A stretch of 64,000 nucleotides of DNA from Bryobacter sp964387685 (GCA_964387685.1 CAYLXK010000011.1:110945-174944), one strand, 5' to 3'. Positions 51,748 through 60,807 are shown, numbered from the stretch's first letter. Translations and numbers: made by a program. The notes: a model not told the origin generated them from the sequence alone.

Positions 51748-52427
51748 CAGCGTGGCCCTCCCGCATAAACCTTGGTTGCCCACTCTAGCCCGCCCGGCAA
51801 CTCATCGGCGGCATACTCGATGTGAATCACCCGCCGTGAAGCGTCGCTCGCGGAATGCGCCGAGGCGTGCAACAGCAGCGGGCGCAAACGCAGGATTCCC
51901 CCCGCCGGAATTTCCGGCTGCACGATCTCTCCCTCCGCCGCCATCGCATCGGCTTCGCTGTCGCTCAAGCGGCCCTTCCAATGCGACCCCGCGATAAGTC
52001 GCATCGCCCCATTGGCTGCCGTCGCCGCATCCAGGTGCAGCCGCAAGATCACCAGTCGGCTCAGCACGCTCGCCGGCGCATTGGCGTGCAGAATCCCCTC
52101 CTTGCGGGTAAACGCACTGAAGCCCTCCACGTCCTTCTGCTCGCGCAGCGGCACGCCAATGTCCTGGTGCCACGGCACGTGCCAGTTACTCTTCGGAATC
52201 TTGTTGAAAAAAATGCCGCGCACCGCAAAACATCCCGCCCCCAGCACCTCCTGCGCGTAGCGCGAAAACGAACCGCGCTCCACCATTTGTTGCAGCAACG
52301 GCGAAAACGTAAACAGATTCCGCCGGTTCGGCGCTTCCTCTGGAAACTCCGCCCGCAGCGCCGCCAGCTCCGCCTCGCTTAGGCCGGGGACCCGCACGTC
52401 GTAACCGCGCTCTTGGAAATCCTTCAC
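51744..52427 (-). CDS. PhyH-type Fe(II)/2-oxoglutarate dioxygenase, copy 1
   Basis: A 227-residue paralogue of the next gene; both start with F-x3-G-(F/Y)-(E/D)-(I/V)-R and share L-R-A-E-F-P. Iron ligands are His87 and Asp89 in WHQDIGVPL and His187 in LLLHASAHS, with Arg198-Arg199 downstream. GTG 52427 is the start because GTGA is shared with the ferrochelatase stop; a longer open frame to 52490 exists but lies inside hemH. Tight coupling to hemH suggests a porphyrin- or haem-related substrate, which is inference. Confidence 0.86.
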   Translation of the reverse strand: MKDFQERGYDVRVPGLSEAELAALRAEFPEEAPNRRNLFTFSPLLQQMVERGSFSRYAQEVLGAGCFAVRGIFFNKIPKSNWHVPWHQDIGVPLREQKDVEGFSAFTRKEGILHANAPASVLSRLVILRLHLDAATAANGAMRLIAGSHWKGRLSDSEADAMAAEGEIVQPEIPAGGILRLRPLLLHASAHSASDASRRVIHIEYAADELPGGLEWATKVYAGGPRC

Positions 52428-53440
52428 GCGCCCGGGCGTCCTCCACCCGCGCTCCTCGCCGGCGGAGGCGCACAGCAATCCACCGGACATACATCGTGGC
52501 TCGCGCCCAATATCCCCAACGCCCGCTTTTCGCTCAAATCTCCTCGCCGCTCCAGCACCAGTTCCCGCACCATCGCCGCAAAGCGCGGGTCTTGCGACGC
52601 CGTGCCCGTTCTCACCATCTGCATCCCCAACTCCGCCGCCAGCAGTCGTGCTTCCTCGTCCAGATCGAACATGACCTCCATGTGATCGCTAATGAATCCG
52701 ATCGGGCAAATCGCCACCCGCTCCACCCCTTGGGCCCGCAGCGCCCGCAGATGATCGAGAATGTCCGGTTCGAGCCACGGCTGCTGCGGCGCTCCACTTC
52801 GAGATTGATACACCAGATCGTGCTCGGCCACGCCCGCGCCTTCGGCCACCAGCCGCGACGCTTCCTTTAGTTGCGCCACATACTTCGAACCGTCCGCCAT
52901 CCACATCGGAATCGAATGCGCCGTGAAGATCAAGCGCGCCCCGGGCAACTCCGCCAGCGCCGCCTTGACCCGGTCCACCATCGGCTCCACGAAGCCGGGG
53001 TGATTGAAGTAAACGCGCAATTTTTCAACGGCGATTCCCTGCGCCTGCGCCGCCTCTTGCGCCGCCGCCATGTTCTCCCGGTATTGCCGGCAACCGCTAT
53101 AGCAGCTAAACGCCGACGTCACAAACGCGAAGACTTTCGTGACGCCGTCCTGCTTCATCTGCGCAAAGGTGTCCGCCAGCAGCGGGTGCCAGTTTCGGTT
53201 GCCGAAATAGACCGGCAGCTCCGGCCCTTGCTTAGCCAACAACCCCGTCACTTGCTGAATCAGCGCCATGTTCTGTTCGTTGATCGGGCTCTTGCCGCCG
53301 AAGTGATGGTAATGCTCGGCTACCACCTCCAGCCTCTCCCGAGGAATCCCTCGTCCTCGGGTCACATTCTCCAAAAACGGCATCACATCGGCAGGCTGGT
53401 CGGGGCCCCCAAAACTCACCACTAAGATTGCTTCGGACAT
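52424..53440 (-). CDS. hemH: ferrochelatase, probably of the coproporphyrin type
   Basis: The 338-residue enzyme inserts iron into a porphyrin. Active-site residues are His175 in TAHSIPMWMADGSKYV and Glu255 in PIGFISDHMEVMFDLD; NRNWHPLL and YQSRSGAPQQPWLEPDI are also conserved. SAFSCYSGCRQYREN and the overall pattern look closest to the actinobacterial group, many of which use coproporphyrin III. The tail has a cysteine cluster (Cys318, Cys322, Cys323 in CPVDCC) reminiscent of 2Fe-2S ferrochelatases; the full ligand set is not verified. First gene of a coupled operon with two PhyH oxygenases. Confidence 0.93.
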   Translation of the reverse strand: MSEAILVVSFGGPDQPADVMPFLENVTRGRGIPRERLEVVAEHYHHFGGKSPINEQNMALIQQVTGLLAKQGPELPVYFGNRNWHPLLADTFAQMKQDGVTKVFAFVTSAFSCYSGCRQYRENMAAAQEAAQAQGIAVEKLRVYFNHPGFVEPMVDRVKAALAELPGARLIFTAHSIPMWMADGSKYVAQLKEASRLVAEGAGVAEHDLVYQSRSGAPQQPWLEPDILDHLRALRAQGVERVAICPIGFISDHMEVMFDLDEEARLLAAELGMQMVRTGTASQDPRFAAMVRELVLERRGDLSEKRALGILGASHDVCPVDCCAPPPARSAGGGRPGA

Positions 53441-53527
53441 CTACACGAAAGATTCTCGCACCTTGCGCAGCGGCGCTATTTTCTCCGAGCCACTCGCCGC
53501 ACGGCGGCGAGTGAGTAATCTAATCCC

Positions 53528-54472
53528 ATGAGTAATCTGCTCCCCTCGCCCGAATCGGAGGAATGCCGGTCCCTCCCAGGCGAGCGCGCCACTCTCGAAG
53601 CCCTCCCCGCCCGGAGCGTCCACCTGGGCTCTCTCGAAGTCCATCGCCTATTGCCGGTTCGCTCCCGCCGCCTCATTGGCCCTTGGTGTTTCTTCGATCG
53701 CTTCGGCCCATTAACCTTTGCCGAAAGCAAGCCGATGGATGTCGCGCCCCACCCGCATATTGGGCTCCAGACGCTCTCTTGGCTCTTCTCCGGTGAAGTG
53801 GTCCACCACGACAGCCTCGATAACGAATGCCTCGTCCGCCCTGGCCACTTGAGCCTCATGACGGCCGGCCGCGGCATCGCGCATACCGAAGAAACACCCT
53901 CGGCCCACACCGGCCTGCTCGACGGTGTACAATTCTGGGTCGCCCTGCCGGACGCGCATCGCCACCAGGCTCCTCACTACCAATGCGTGCCCGATCTGAC
54001 GCGTTTGGAACCTCCCGGCGGCCTTATTACCCCTTTTCTCGGTGCCCTTTCAGGCGCGGAATCCCCAGGCCTTGCCTTTAGTCCGGCCATCGGTGTCGAT
54101 CTCACTGTACATCCCGGTGCCCGCCTCTCCATGCCTTTGCGGGCGGACTTCGAGTACGGCCTCTTCCTCGCCCATGGCGACGCATCGGTCTTCGGCCAGC
54201 CCCTGGCCGTCAACTGCCTCTACTATCTCGGTACCCATCGTGGGGAGTTGGAAGTGGGCAGTGCATCCGGATGCCGCTTGCTCCTCCTCGGGGGCGAACC
54301 CTTCCCGGAAAAGATCTTGATGTGGTGGAATTTCGTCGCACGCAGTGCCGTGGAGATCGCTTCGGCTCGAGACGCCTGGCAGGCTCAACAAGGCTTTGGC
54401 CATGTGCGGGCTTACCGGGGACCGCGCCTGGAAGCGCCCATCTGGGCCGGAATCTCCCCCCGGCAGGATTGA
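53528..54472 (+). CDS. pirin-family bicupin protein
   Basis: A 314-residue pirin: the N-terminal cupin holds the metal-binding pattern APHPHIGLQTLSWLF with later His and Glu (HHDSLDNECLVRPG, TEETPS), and LIGPWCFFDRFGP is typical of the family's start. Pirins bind Fe and act as quercetinases or redox sensors, depending on the member. It diverges from hemH with 87 bp between them, and its stop abuts the stop of the converging gene at 54473. Confidence 0.9.
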   Translation: MSNLLPSPESEECRSLPGERATLEALPARSVHLGSLEVHRLLPVRSRRLIGPWCFFDRFGPLTFAESKPMDVAPHPHIGLQTLSWLFSGEVVHHDSLDNECLVRPGHLSLMTAGRGIAHTEETPSAHTGLLDGVQFWVALPDAHRHQAPHYQCVPDLTRLEPPGGLITPFLGALSGAESPGLAFSPAIGVDLTVHPGARLSMPLRADFEYGLFLAHGDASVFGQPLAVNCLYYLGTHRGELEVGSASGCRLLLLGGEPFPEKILMWWNFVARSAVEIASARDAWQAQQGFGHVRAYRGPRLEAPIWAGISPRQD

Positions 54473-56029
54473 CTACGGATTAGCCGGCGGGCGGCTGGAA
54501 CCGGACGTCGATGCAGGCGCCGGCGCGGGTGACTTCCGCAATTCCTCAAAATACTTCTGCACATAATTCTGCAGCTCAATGGGCACTTCGTCCCGCCGGA
54601 TCACTCCCGCTGTGTCGGAGTGCCCCGCCGTCTTGCCCGAGTACCCGGTCTTGAGCGCCTGCGATTTCGAGCTCGACACCTCGATCATGATCTCGCCTTG
54701 AATGTTCTGCGCCCGCTTGCCGAACAATTCGCTGATCTTGCCCATCGCTTCCTGCTGCCGCGCAAATTCGATGCTCTTGTTGCCATCCTGCTTGCCCATC
54801 CCAGACTTCGCGTCGCTCTGCGGAGGCTGGTTGCCCTGGTCGCCGCCCTTGGCCTGCTGGCTCGGGGACTTCTCGCCCCCATCGCCCTGCTGCTGGCCCT
54901 GTTGGTCGGCCTGCTGCTGGCCACTAGCCTGCTGATTCTTGGCCTGCGCCTCCTGGCCCTTGGAATTCTTCTGCTCCTGCTGGCCGGAACCCTGCTGGCC
55001 CTGCTGCTGATTGTCCTTCGCGCTCTGCTGTTGGCCCTGATTCTTATCCTGCGACTTCATCTTGTTCATCAGGTTCGCCATCGCGTCCTTGAACTTATCC
55101 ATCAATGAGGACTTGCCGCCCTCGGGATTGCCCTGCTTGGGCGCGGGGTTCGCGTTCTTCTTGGCCGCATCCTCACCGTCCGGCTTCTTCTCCTCGTTGG
55201 ACGCCCCGTCTTTGGAATTCTCGCCGCTGGCTTTCTCGCCCTTCTCGGCACCTTCGGCTTGCTCGCCTTCTTCGCTGGGCGACATCGATTGTTGGAACTG
55301 CCCGGGCTTTTGCCCACTGGCCGCCGATTCCGTCGAGTTCGCCGCTTCGGTCTCGATCTCCTGGCCTTTCTCGATGCCCTTCTCCATCAGGCTCTTCTGC
55401 GCCTCGGTGACGGTCATTCCTTCGAGCGGTAGTGCGTCGGGATCCTCAGCCCGGTTACGGGCTAGTTCCCTCGGCTTCTCCCCGGAAGCCAGCAACGTGT
55501 ACAGGCCCGGCGCGATCGGGCGCTCTAAATCCAGCGAGCTCTGAAACGCATACCGGAATACCAGCAAGCTCAACGCCGCCGCCGATACCGCCGCCGCTCT
55601 CCACCATCCGCGCGGTGCCGCAAAGGGGACCGCCGTTTGCGGCGCTATGCCCGCCGCCACGCGATCCGCTTCCTCAATCAGGCCGTCGCGCGTCGCCGTG
55701 CGCCCATGCCCAAGGAAGTGATATCCGCTCGACAGTACATCGGCCGTTCCCAGCTTGGCGTCTACGATCTGCGCCACTCGATATTCGCTCGGAATGTGCC
55801 CCCGCACCCGCCAAACCAGATATCCGAAACTAGCCGCGCCCAGCAGCAGCGGCCAATACCAATCCAGCACCTGCGTCCCCAGCACCAGCAACAGCACCAG
55901 GCCGCCCGCCCCAATGGTCAGCGCGATCAGCGCCTGGGTCGCCAGCAGTTGCACCAGCACCCGCCGGCGCGCGTTCTTCACCAACGACTGCAAACGCGCC
56001 GCTTCCGAGTGTCCTGTCATTGACCTCAT
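54473..56029 (-). CDS. membrane protein with long Gln/Lys/Gly-rich disordered region
   Basis: A 518-residue protein I cannot assign firmly. Residues 25-75 hold two membrane segments, a third lies near 145-165, and 215-430 form a low-complexity charged region full of GQQQ and GEKS-type stretches, followed by a more ordered end (EAMGKISELFGKRAQNIQGEIMIEVSSS and ELQNYVQKYFEELRKS, both cut here to motif parts). The layout recalls DUF4175-type membrane proteins. It shares one base (TAATG) with the upstream hydrolase stop and is the last gene of the rsmB-rpe-bamD operon. Confidence 0.72.
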   Translation of the reverse strand: MRSMTGHSEAARLQSLVKNARRRVLVQLLATQALIALTIGAGGLVLLLVLGTQVLDWYWPLLLGAASFGYLVWRVRGHIPSEYRVAQIVDAKLGTADVLSSGYHFLGHGRTATRDGLIEEADRVAAGIAPQTAVPFAAPRGWWRAAAVSAAALSLLVFRYAFQSSLDLERPIAPGLYTLLASGEKPRELARNRAEDPDALPLEGMTVTEAQKSLMEKGIEKGQEIETEAANSTESAASGQKPGQFQQSMSPSEEGEQAEGAEKGEKASGENSKDGASNEEKKPDGEDAAKKNANPAPKQGNPEGGKSSLMDKFKDAMANLMNKMKSQDKNQGQQQSAKDNQQQGQQGSGQQEQKNSKGQEAQAKNQQASGQQQADQQGQQQGDGGEKSPSQQAKGGDQGNQPPQSDAKSGMGKQDGNKSIEFARQQEAMGKISELFGKRAQNIQGEIMIEVSSSKSQALKTGYSGKTAGHSDTAGVIRRDEVPIELQNYVQKYFEELRKSPAPAPASTSGSSRPPANP

Positions 56030-56670
56030 TATGGCAAACGCCGCATGGGCCCAATTTCCGTCACCGCCGTCTCAAACGCTTCAAGGGCATCCACAAAAAA
56101 ATGATCCTTCGCCTCGATAAAGCGCAGTTCCGTCGGCTGCGGCAGCCCGGCCACGAGCGCTTCCAGCTCCGCCTTGGGCCCGTGCTCGTCCACCGTCGAA
56201 TGCAAAAAGACCCGCGGAACCGGAATGCGCGCAATATACGACGGGTCCGGATACTTCGTCGGATAGCCAATCGCAATCACTTTCTCGGCGTCCGGCGAGT
56301 GCAACGCCAACTGCAGCGCGATGCGCGATCCAAACGAAAATCCCGCCAGGCAATACGGCAACTCTGGATAGCGCGAACGCAGATACGCGAGGCACGTCCG
56401 CGCGTCCTCCTGCTCGCCCACTCCCTGGTCGTAGACTCCTTCGCTTAGATTCACGCCGCGATAGTTGAAGCGCAGCACGACCGCGCCCGCTTTGCGTAAG
56501 CCCCGCGCGGTCCGGTGCACCACGCGCGTATGCATCGTGCCTCCATGCTGCGGATGCGGATGGCATACCAGCGCCGCGGCGATCGGCTCACGGTCTTCCG
56601 GTTCTTCCAGCAGCGCTTCCAGCCTTCCCGCTGGTCCCGCGATCATTAGGGATTCGATCTTGCGGGCCAT
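56029..56670 (-). CDS. alpha/beta hydrolase, dienelactone-hydrolase-like small family
   Basis: A 213-residue alpha/beta hydrolase with VCHPHPQHGGTMHTRVV, VVLRFNYRGVNLSEG, the nucleophile elbow GFSFGSRIA (Ser), an Asp in VDEHGP and a His in AKDHFF, a complete catalytic triad. The HPHPxxGG...NFRG pattern marks a broad bacterial family of uncharacterised esterase-like enzymes. It abuts yajQ exactly (TAA then ATG). Confidence 0.88.
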   Translation of the reverse strand: MARKIESLMIAGPAGRLEALLEEPEDREPIAAALVCHPHPQHGGTMHTRVVHRTARGLRKAGAVVLRFNYRGVNLSEGVYDQGVGEQEDARTCLAYLRSRYPELPYCLAGFSFGSRIALQLALHSPDAEKVIAIGYPTKYPDPSYIARIPVPRVFLHSTVDEHGPKAELEALVAGLPQPTELRFIEAKDHFFVDALEAFETAVTEIGPMRRLP

Positions 56671-57168
56671 TTAGCGATAGTTCGTGTACTGCAACTCGAC
56701 GCCGAAATCCTGCCCCTTCAGCAGCGCGATTACTTCCTGCAGCGCGTCCCGGTCCTTCGCCGCCACGCGCACATAATCGCCCATGATCGAAGCCGTCACC
56801 TTCTTCTTGGAATCCTTGATCGCCTTCACCACTTCCTTGGCCTTCTCCGTGGGCAGGCCCTGCTGCATCTTCACTTCCTGCCGCACGCTCATCCCCGATG
56901 CGCTTTGCACCGGGCCATAAGATAGATTCTTGATCGGCACTCCCCGCTTCAATAGCTTCGATTGCAGAATATCGTTGACGGCCTTGAGCTTAAAATCGTC
57001 GCTCGACGCCAGCAGGATCTTCATGTCCTTCTCGTTCAGCTCGATCGTGCTCTTGGTGTCTTTCAGGTCGTAGCGCGTCTCCACCTCTTTGGTCGCCTGC
57101 TGGATTGCATTGACCACTTCCGGTATCTCGAGCTTGGATACTACGTCAAATGAGTTATCGCTTGCCAT
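56671..57168 (-). CDS. yajQ: YajQ-family nucleotide-binding protein
   Basis: A 165-residue protein covering the whole YajQ family: SFDVVSKLEIPEVVNAIQQA at the start, RYDLKDTKSTIELNEKD, and ASIMGDYVRVAAKDRDALQEV (given as IMGDYVRVAAKDRD). Members bind cyclic di-GMP in Xanthomonas and otherwise nucleic acids or tRNA; the role here is open. It lies two bases after the receiver gene and is followed immediately by the hydrolase. Confidence 0.95.
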   Translation of the reverse strand: MASDNSFDVVSKLEIPEVVNAIQQATKEVETRYDLKDTKSTIELNEKDMKILLASSDDFKLKAVNDILQSKLLKRGVPIKNLSYGPVQSASGMSVRQEVKMQQGLPTEKAKEVVKAIKDSKKKVTASIMGDYVRVAAKDRDALQEVIALLKGQDFGVELQYTNYR

Positions 57169-57170
57169 AC

Positions 57171-57728
57171 TTAGTGACCCAACGCGGCTAGGACGCGCTC
57201 GGTAACCTCCTTGATCATTGCGGGCAGTGCCGCTTCCATTGCTAATTGCACCGCCGCTTGAATTTTATCCGGATCGAGCTCCGGTTTTGCCGCCCCAGTC
57301 AAGCGCAACGGGCCGGGCAGAGCTCCCTGCGGCGCCGCAAAAAGTCCCCGCGCATAATGCGCCGCGTCCACCAGGGGCAGAATCACCTTCAATACTTCAG
57401 AGGCCTCAAACGGCTTCCGGATGATCGCGTCGCAGCCGGCGGCCCGCGCTTCGGCTTCGTCCAGCGGCTCCAGAATTCCCGCCGTCAATGCCACCCGCAT
57501 CGCCTCATAACGGGGATTGCTCTTGATCCAGTGGCAAATCTCGTAGCCGGACCGGTTCGGCAAAAAAACATCCACGATCACCACGTCCGGGTCGAAGTCG
57601 TCCAACATCGGGTAAAGATGCGCCCCGTCGGGACACAACTCAACTTCGAATCTTTCCCCCAGCAGAATACGCTGGCCGATGCGTTGCGCGTGCGGGCTAT
57701 CGTCGGCCAGTAGAATCCGCGCGGTCAA
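57171..57728 (-). CDS. stand-alone response regulator (CheY-like receiver with helical tail)
   Basis: A 185-residue protein: receiver domain with acidic pair in LLADDSP, phosphoacceptor Asp in IVDVFLPNRSG, and Lys in IIRKPFEASEV. The remaining ~60 residues are helical with no DNA-binding or enzymatic domain. It starts at TTG 57728, sharing TTGA with the bamD stop. The cognate kinase is not in the cluster, so the input is unknown. Confidence 0.89.
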   Translation of the reverse strand: MTARILLADDSPHAQRIGQRILLGERFEVELCPDGAHLYPMLDDFDPDVVIVDVFLPNRSGYEICHWIKSNPRYEAMRVALTAGILEPLDEAEARAAGCDAIIRKPFEASEVLKVILPLVDAAHYARGLFAAPQGALPGPLRLTGAAKPELDPDKIQAAVQLAMEAALPAMIKEVTERVLAALGH

Positions 57729-59011
57729 TTTTTCTTCTTCGGTTCCTTTGGCTTTTTCTCTTTTTTGGCTTTTTTCGGGTCGGCCTTGGGCATCGTTCCC
57801 TTGGTCACGATCGGATCTAGCGGCTGCGCGGGTACGGCCGTAGGCGCTGCGCCCCCCGCGCTCGTTCCTGCCGCTGCCGTTCCCTCTGCCGTCCCCGCTG
57901 CCGTCCCCGCTGCCGCTCCGTCTCCGGGAACCGACTTGCGCGCCTCCGGATTGTTATCAAGCGTGGAGGAATCCCCCACCGTCGACACCGTCACGTCCGT
58001 ATTGCCCAATGCCGCCAGCGCCGCCGGCGTCGGTACGCTCACCGGGATAGCCGGGCGAATTGGTCCCGTCGCCGGCGTTCCGCTCTTGGCGGCCATCCGT
58101 GAATCCGGTCCCCGCTTCAGCATATTCGTCACCGGCGACGCCATGCTTGCCTTGCCCACGTTCTCCTGCTCGTACTTCATCCGCGCCACGGCCGCGGGAT
58201 CCGCTTCCGGCACCACCAATTCCATCTCCGTCAACCGCTTCTTCGCTTCTTCGGCAAACGCGCTCAATGGATACTCCCGCACAATTCGCGCAAAGCTCTT
58301 GCCCGCCTGCGCCTTAAAGCGGTTGCCCATCTTTGTGTACCCATCGCCCAGCTTGTACAGCGCTTCGTCCGCCGCCGAGTACAGCGGATAATGATCCGTC
58401 AACGATTGCAAACGGCTGGTCGACGCCGACCAAGATTGCTTCTTGTAATAAAAATCCCCAACCCGGAATTCGCCCTCCGCTAAGGACTGCTGAATGTTCC
58501 GCACCAGTTGCGTCGCCCGCGGCGCAAACTTCGAGTTCGGAAATTGAATCAAAACCTGCCGGCACTCCTCGTCCGCCTTCAGCGCATGCATGTTGTCCCG
58601 GTCTTCTTTCTCCATTTGCTTGTAATGGATCATGCAGACCTTCTCCTGGCTCTCGGCGGCTTCCTCCATCGTCGGATAGAAAAGAATAAAGTCCTTGTAT
58701 TCCGCCTCGGCCTGCGCCAGTCCATTCGTGCCGCCCTCGCGGAACCAACTGTCGGCCACGGCCAGCTTCGCCTTCGCCAGATACTCGCTCGTATCGTAGG
58801 TGTTCATCAGGGTCTGCAGCGTCAGACGCGCAATCTCGTAGCGCCCCCGCTCCACGTCCTTGATCGCCTTGTCGTAGAGCACCTTATCCGGCTGCTGCGT
58901 GTCTTTGGTGATCGGGTTCTCATACTTCCGCTTCCGGCAACCCGTCGAAAGCGTCAATGAAATTACGGCCAGTGCGATCACGGCCACACGAATTACGGAA
59001 TATCGATCCAT
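57725..59011 (-). CDS. bamD: BamD-like outer-membrane assembly lipoprotein with long C-terminal extension
   Basis: A 428-residue lipoprotein (lipobox STGC, Cys25) with TPR-type helices up to about residue 270 (GRYEIARLTLQTLMNTYDTSEY, cited as LTLQTLMNTYDTSEY; AEYKDFILFYPTMEEAA; AGKSFARIVREYPLSAFAEEAKKRL, cited as FARIVREYPLSAFAEEA). These match BamD of the outer-membrane protein assembly machine. Unlike the ~245-residue E. coli protein it carries ~155 extra residues of Ala/Thr/Gly/Pro and ends in a poly-lysine tail (KKAKKEKKPKEPKKKN). Start ATG 59011 has AGG upstream. Confidence 0.83.
   Translation of the reverse strand: MDRYSVIRVAVIALAVISLTLSTGCRKRKYENPITKDTQQPDKVLYDKAIKDVERGRYEIARLTLQTLMNTYDTSEYLAKAKLAVADSWFREGGTNGLAQAEAEYKDFILFYPTMEEAAESQEKVCMIHYKQMEKEDRDNMHALKADEECRQVLIQFPNSKFAPRATQLVRNIQQSLAEGEFRVGDFYYKKQSWSASTSRLQSLTDHYPLYSAADEALYKLGDGYTKMGNRFKAQAGKSFARIVREYPLSAFAEEAKKRLTEMELVVPEADPAAVARMKYEQENVGKASMASPVTNMLKRGPDSRMAAKSGTPATGPIRPAIPVSVPTPAALAALGNTDVTVSTVGDSSTLDNNPEARKSVPGDGAAAGTAAGTAEGTAAAGTSAGGAAPTAVPAQPLDPIVTKGTMPKADPKKAKKEKKPKEPKKKN
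57877..57912 (-). repeat. 12-bp tandem repeat inside bamD
   Basis: On the plus strand, CCGTTCCCTCTG followed by two identical CCGTCCCCGCTG units. It encodes the GTA(A/E) repeats of the disordered BamD tail. Unit length is a multiple of three, so copy changes would keep the frame. Confidence 0.8.
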
Positions 59012-59059
59012 CGGGGAATACCTCAATTAGTGTAACAATCCAACCTAAGCCCGGCCCAA

Positions 59060-59743
59060 CTACGCCAGAAGCGAGCGGCCCGTCTGGGCCAACCTGTGCA
59101 ATTCGCGCACACTCGCCGCCGGGTCCGCCGACCGAAAAACGGAGCTGCCCGCCACCAGCCAGTCGCAGCCCGCGCCCGCGATCTCTTTCGCATTGGACGC
59201 CTCCACTCCCCCATCGATTTCAATCAGATAGCTCAACCCACGCTCTCTGCGGAGCCGGTCCAACTGCCCAATCTTTCGCAACGACTGAGGAAGAAACTTC
59301 TGCCCTCCAAATCCTGGGTTCACACTCATCACCAGCACGATGTCCGCCAAATCCAACACCTCTTCCAATGTCTCCACCGGCGTGCCCGGGTTCAGCGCCA
59401 CCCCCGCCGCCACGCCCAGGTCTCGAATCTGCTGCAGCGTACGGTGCAAATGCGGGCAGGCCTCCTGGTGCACGGATATCGAATCGGCCCCCGCCTTGCG
59501 AAACGCCTCCACATACTTCTCCGGCTCTACAATCATTAGGTGCACATCCAGGCGCAACCGCGTCGCCTTCCGTAACGCCTCAAGCACAGGCACTCCCATC
59601 GAGATGTTCGGTACAAAACGCCCATCCATCACATCGAAGTGCAGCGTCTCGGCCCCGCCCGCTTCCACCTTTGCAATTTCTTCTCCTAGCCGCGCAAAAT
59701 CCGCCGCCAGCAAGCTCGGGAGAATCTCTAATCTGTCATTCAT
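59060..59743 (-). CDS. rpe: ribulose-phosphate 3-epimerase
   Basis: Rpe interconverts ribulose-5-phosphate and xylulose-5-phosphate in the pentose phosphate pathway. The 227-residue TIM barrel shows ILPSLLAADFARL, HFDVMDGRFVPNIS with metal-ligand His and Asp, LDVHLMI, VMSVNPGFGGQKF, and EIDGGV with the second catalytic Asp. Its start overlaps the rsmB stop by four bases (59740-59743). The 48 bp to bamD hold no clear terminator. Confidence 0.96.
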   Translation of the reverse strand: MNDRLEILPSLLAADFARLGEEIAKVEAGGAETLHFDVMDGRFVPNISMGVPVLEALRKATRLRLDVHLMIVEPEKYVEAFRKAGADSISVHQEACPHLHRTLQQIRDLGVAAGVALNPGTPVETLEEVLDLADIVLVMSVNPGFGGQKFLPQSLRKIGQLDRLRRERGLSYLIEIDGGVEASNAKEIAGAGCDWLVAGSSVFRSADPAASVRELHRLAQTGRSLLA

Positions 59744-60807
59744 AAGCTCTTCTTCATTACCGCCGCAAAGAATCCATCGCCCGCATCCTGTCCTGGAATG
59801 CGCCGGTGCAACGACTGCGGCGAGACCGCCTCGTCGCCCAGCACCGCCCGCACTACCTCTTCATTCTCTTCCTTTTCCATAGAACAGGTCGCATACACCA
59901 GCGTCCCGCCGGGCTGCAGCGCCTCCCAAGCCCGCCTCAAAATCTCCTGCTGCCGCGCCGCCTGCCTCGACAAATCCTCCGGCGTCAACCTCCATTTGAT
60001 TTCCGGATTCCTCCCCAAAGTCCCCGTCCCGGAACACGGCACATCGGCCAGTATCCGTTCAAACGTCCCCCGAAACGGCAGCGCACCCGCCGCATCCAGC
60101 TGCACAAGCGGCATGCCCATGTCCTTCATTCCCGTCAATCGCTTATGGCTCCGGTCGCAAGCGATCGCCTTTACCCCCTCGGCCAGCGCCTGCCGCGTCT
60201 TGTTCCCCGGCGCCGCGCACAGGTCCAACAATCGCTGCCCTGGCTGCAAGGCCAGCAACGGCACAATCGTCCGCGCCCCTTCATCCATTCCCTTTCCCGC
60301 CGGCGGCAATAGCGCCGCCCTCGCCATCGCGCGCGTCTGCTCAAAGCCCCAATCCTTCACCCATTTCGCATACAACCAATTGGGCAGCCCCAACTCCGTC
60401 GCCTCGTCCGGCCACCCCAACGCCTTCTTATGCACCTTCCGCAGCACCGCGTTGATCAATCCCGCCGACGCCCGCTTATTCGACCGCTTCGCCAATTCCA
60501 CGCTCTCCATCACCGCCGCGTGCGCCGGTATCCGCGTCAGGTAACGCAACTGATAAATCCCCATCGATAGCAAAATCGAGGTCGGCGCATCCACCGTCAG
60601 GATCTTCCGCCCCGAAAAGTGCTTGGCTAAAAATTCCAGTTGATTCTGGTGCCGCAATACACCGTAAACAATCTGGTGCGCCAGTCCCGCGTCCCGCGCT
60701 TCGAGCCCCGTGCACACTTCCAGCAGCGTCAGGTCCGACAATCCCCCGCCATGCACCCGCTTGAGCGCTTCAAAGGCGGCGCGGCGCGCCGGAGAAACAA
60801 GTGCCAT
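59740..60807 (-). CDS. rsmB: 16S rRNA (cytosine-5) methyltransferase RsmB/Sun
   Basis: A 355-residue protein with an N-terminal NusB-like RNA-binding domain (ARRAAFEALKRVHGGGLSD) and a C-terminal Rossmann methyltransferase domain: LLDLCAAPGNKT for SAM, DVPCSGTGTLGRNPE and YATCSMEKEENEE with the two conserved cysteines of m5C enzymes. Start ATG 60807 gives the normal N-terminus; the longer frame adds 65 residues without family resemblance. First gene of the seven-gene minus-strand operon. Confidence 0.95.
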   Translation of the reverse strand: MALVSPARRAAFEALKRVHGGGLSDLTLLEVCTGLEARDAGLAHQIVYGVLRHQNQLEFLAKHFSGRKILTVDAPTSILLSMGIYQLRYLTRIPAHAAVMESVELAKRSNKRASAGLINAVLRKVHKKALGWPDEATELGLPNWLYAKWVKDWGFEQTRAMARAALLPPAGKGMDEGARTIVPLLALQPGQRLLDLCAAPGNKTRQALAEGVKAIACDRSHKRLTGMKDMGMPLVQLDAAGALPFRGTFERILADVPCSGTGTLGRNPEIKWRLTPEDLSRQAARQQEILRRAWEALQPGGTLVYATCSMEKEENEEVVRAVLGDEAVSPQSLHRRIPGQDAGDGFFAAVMKKSL

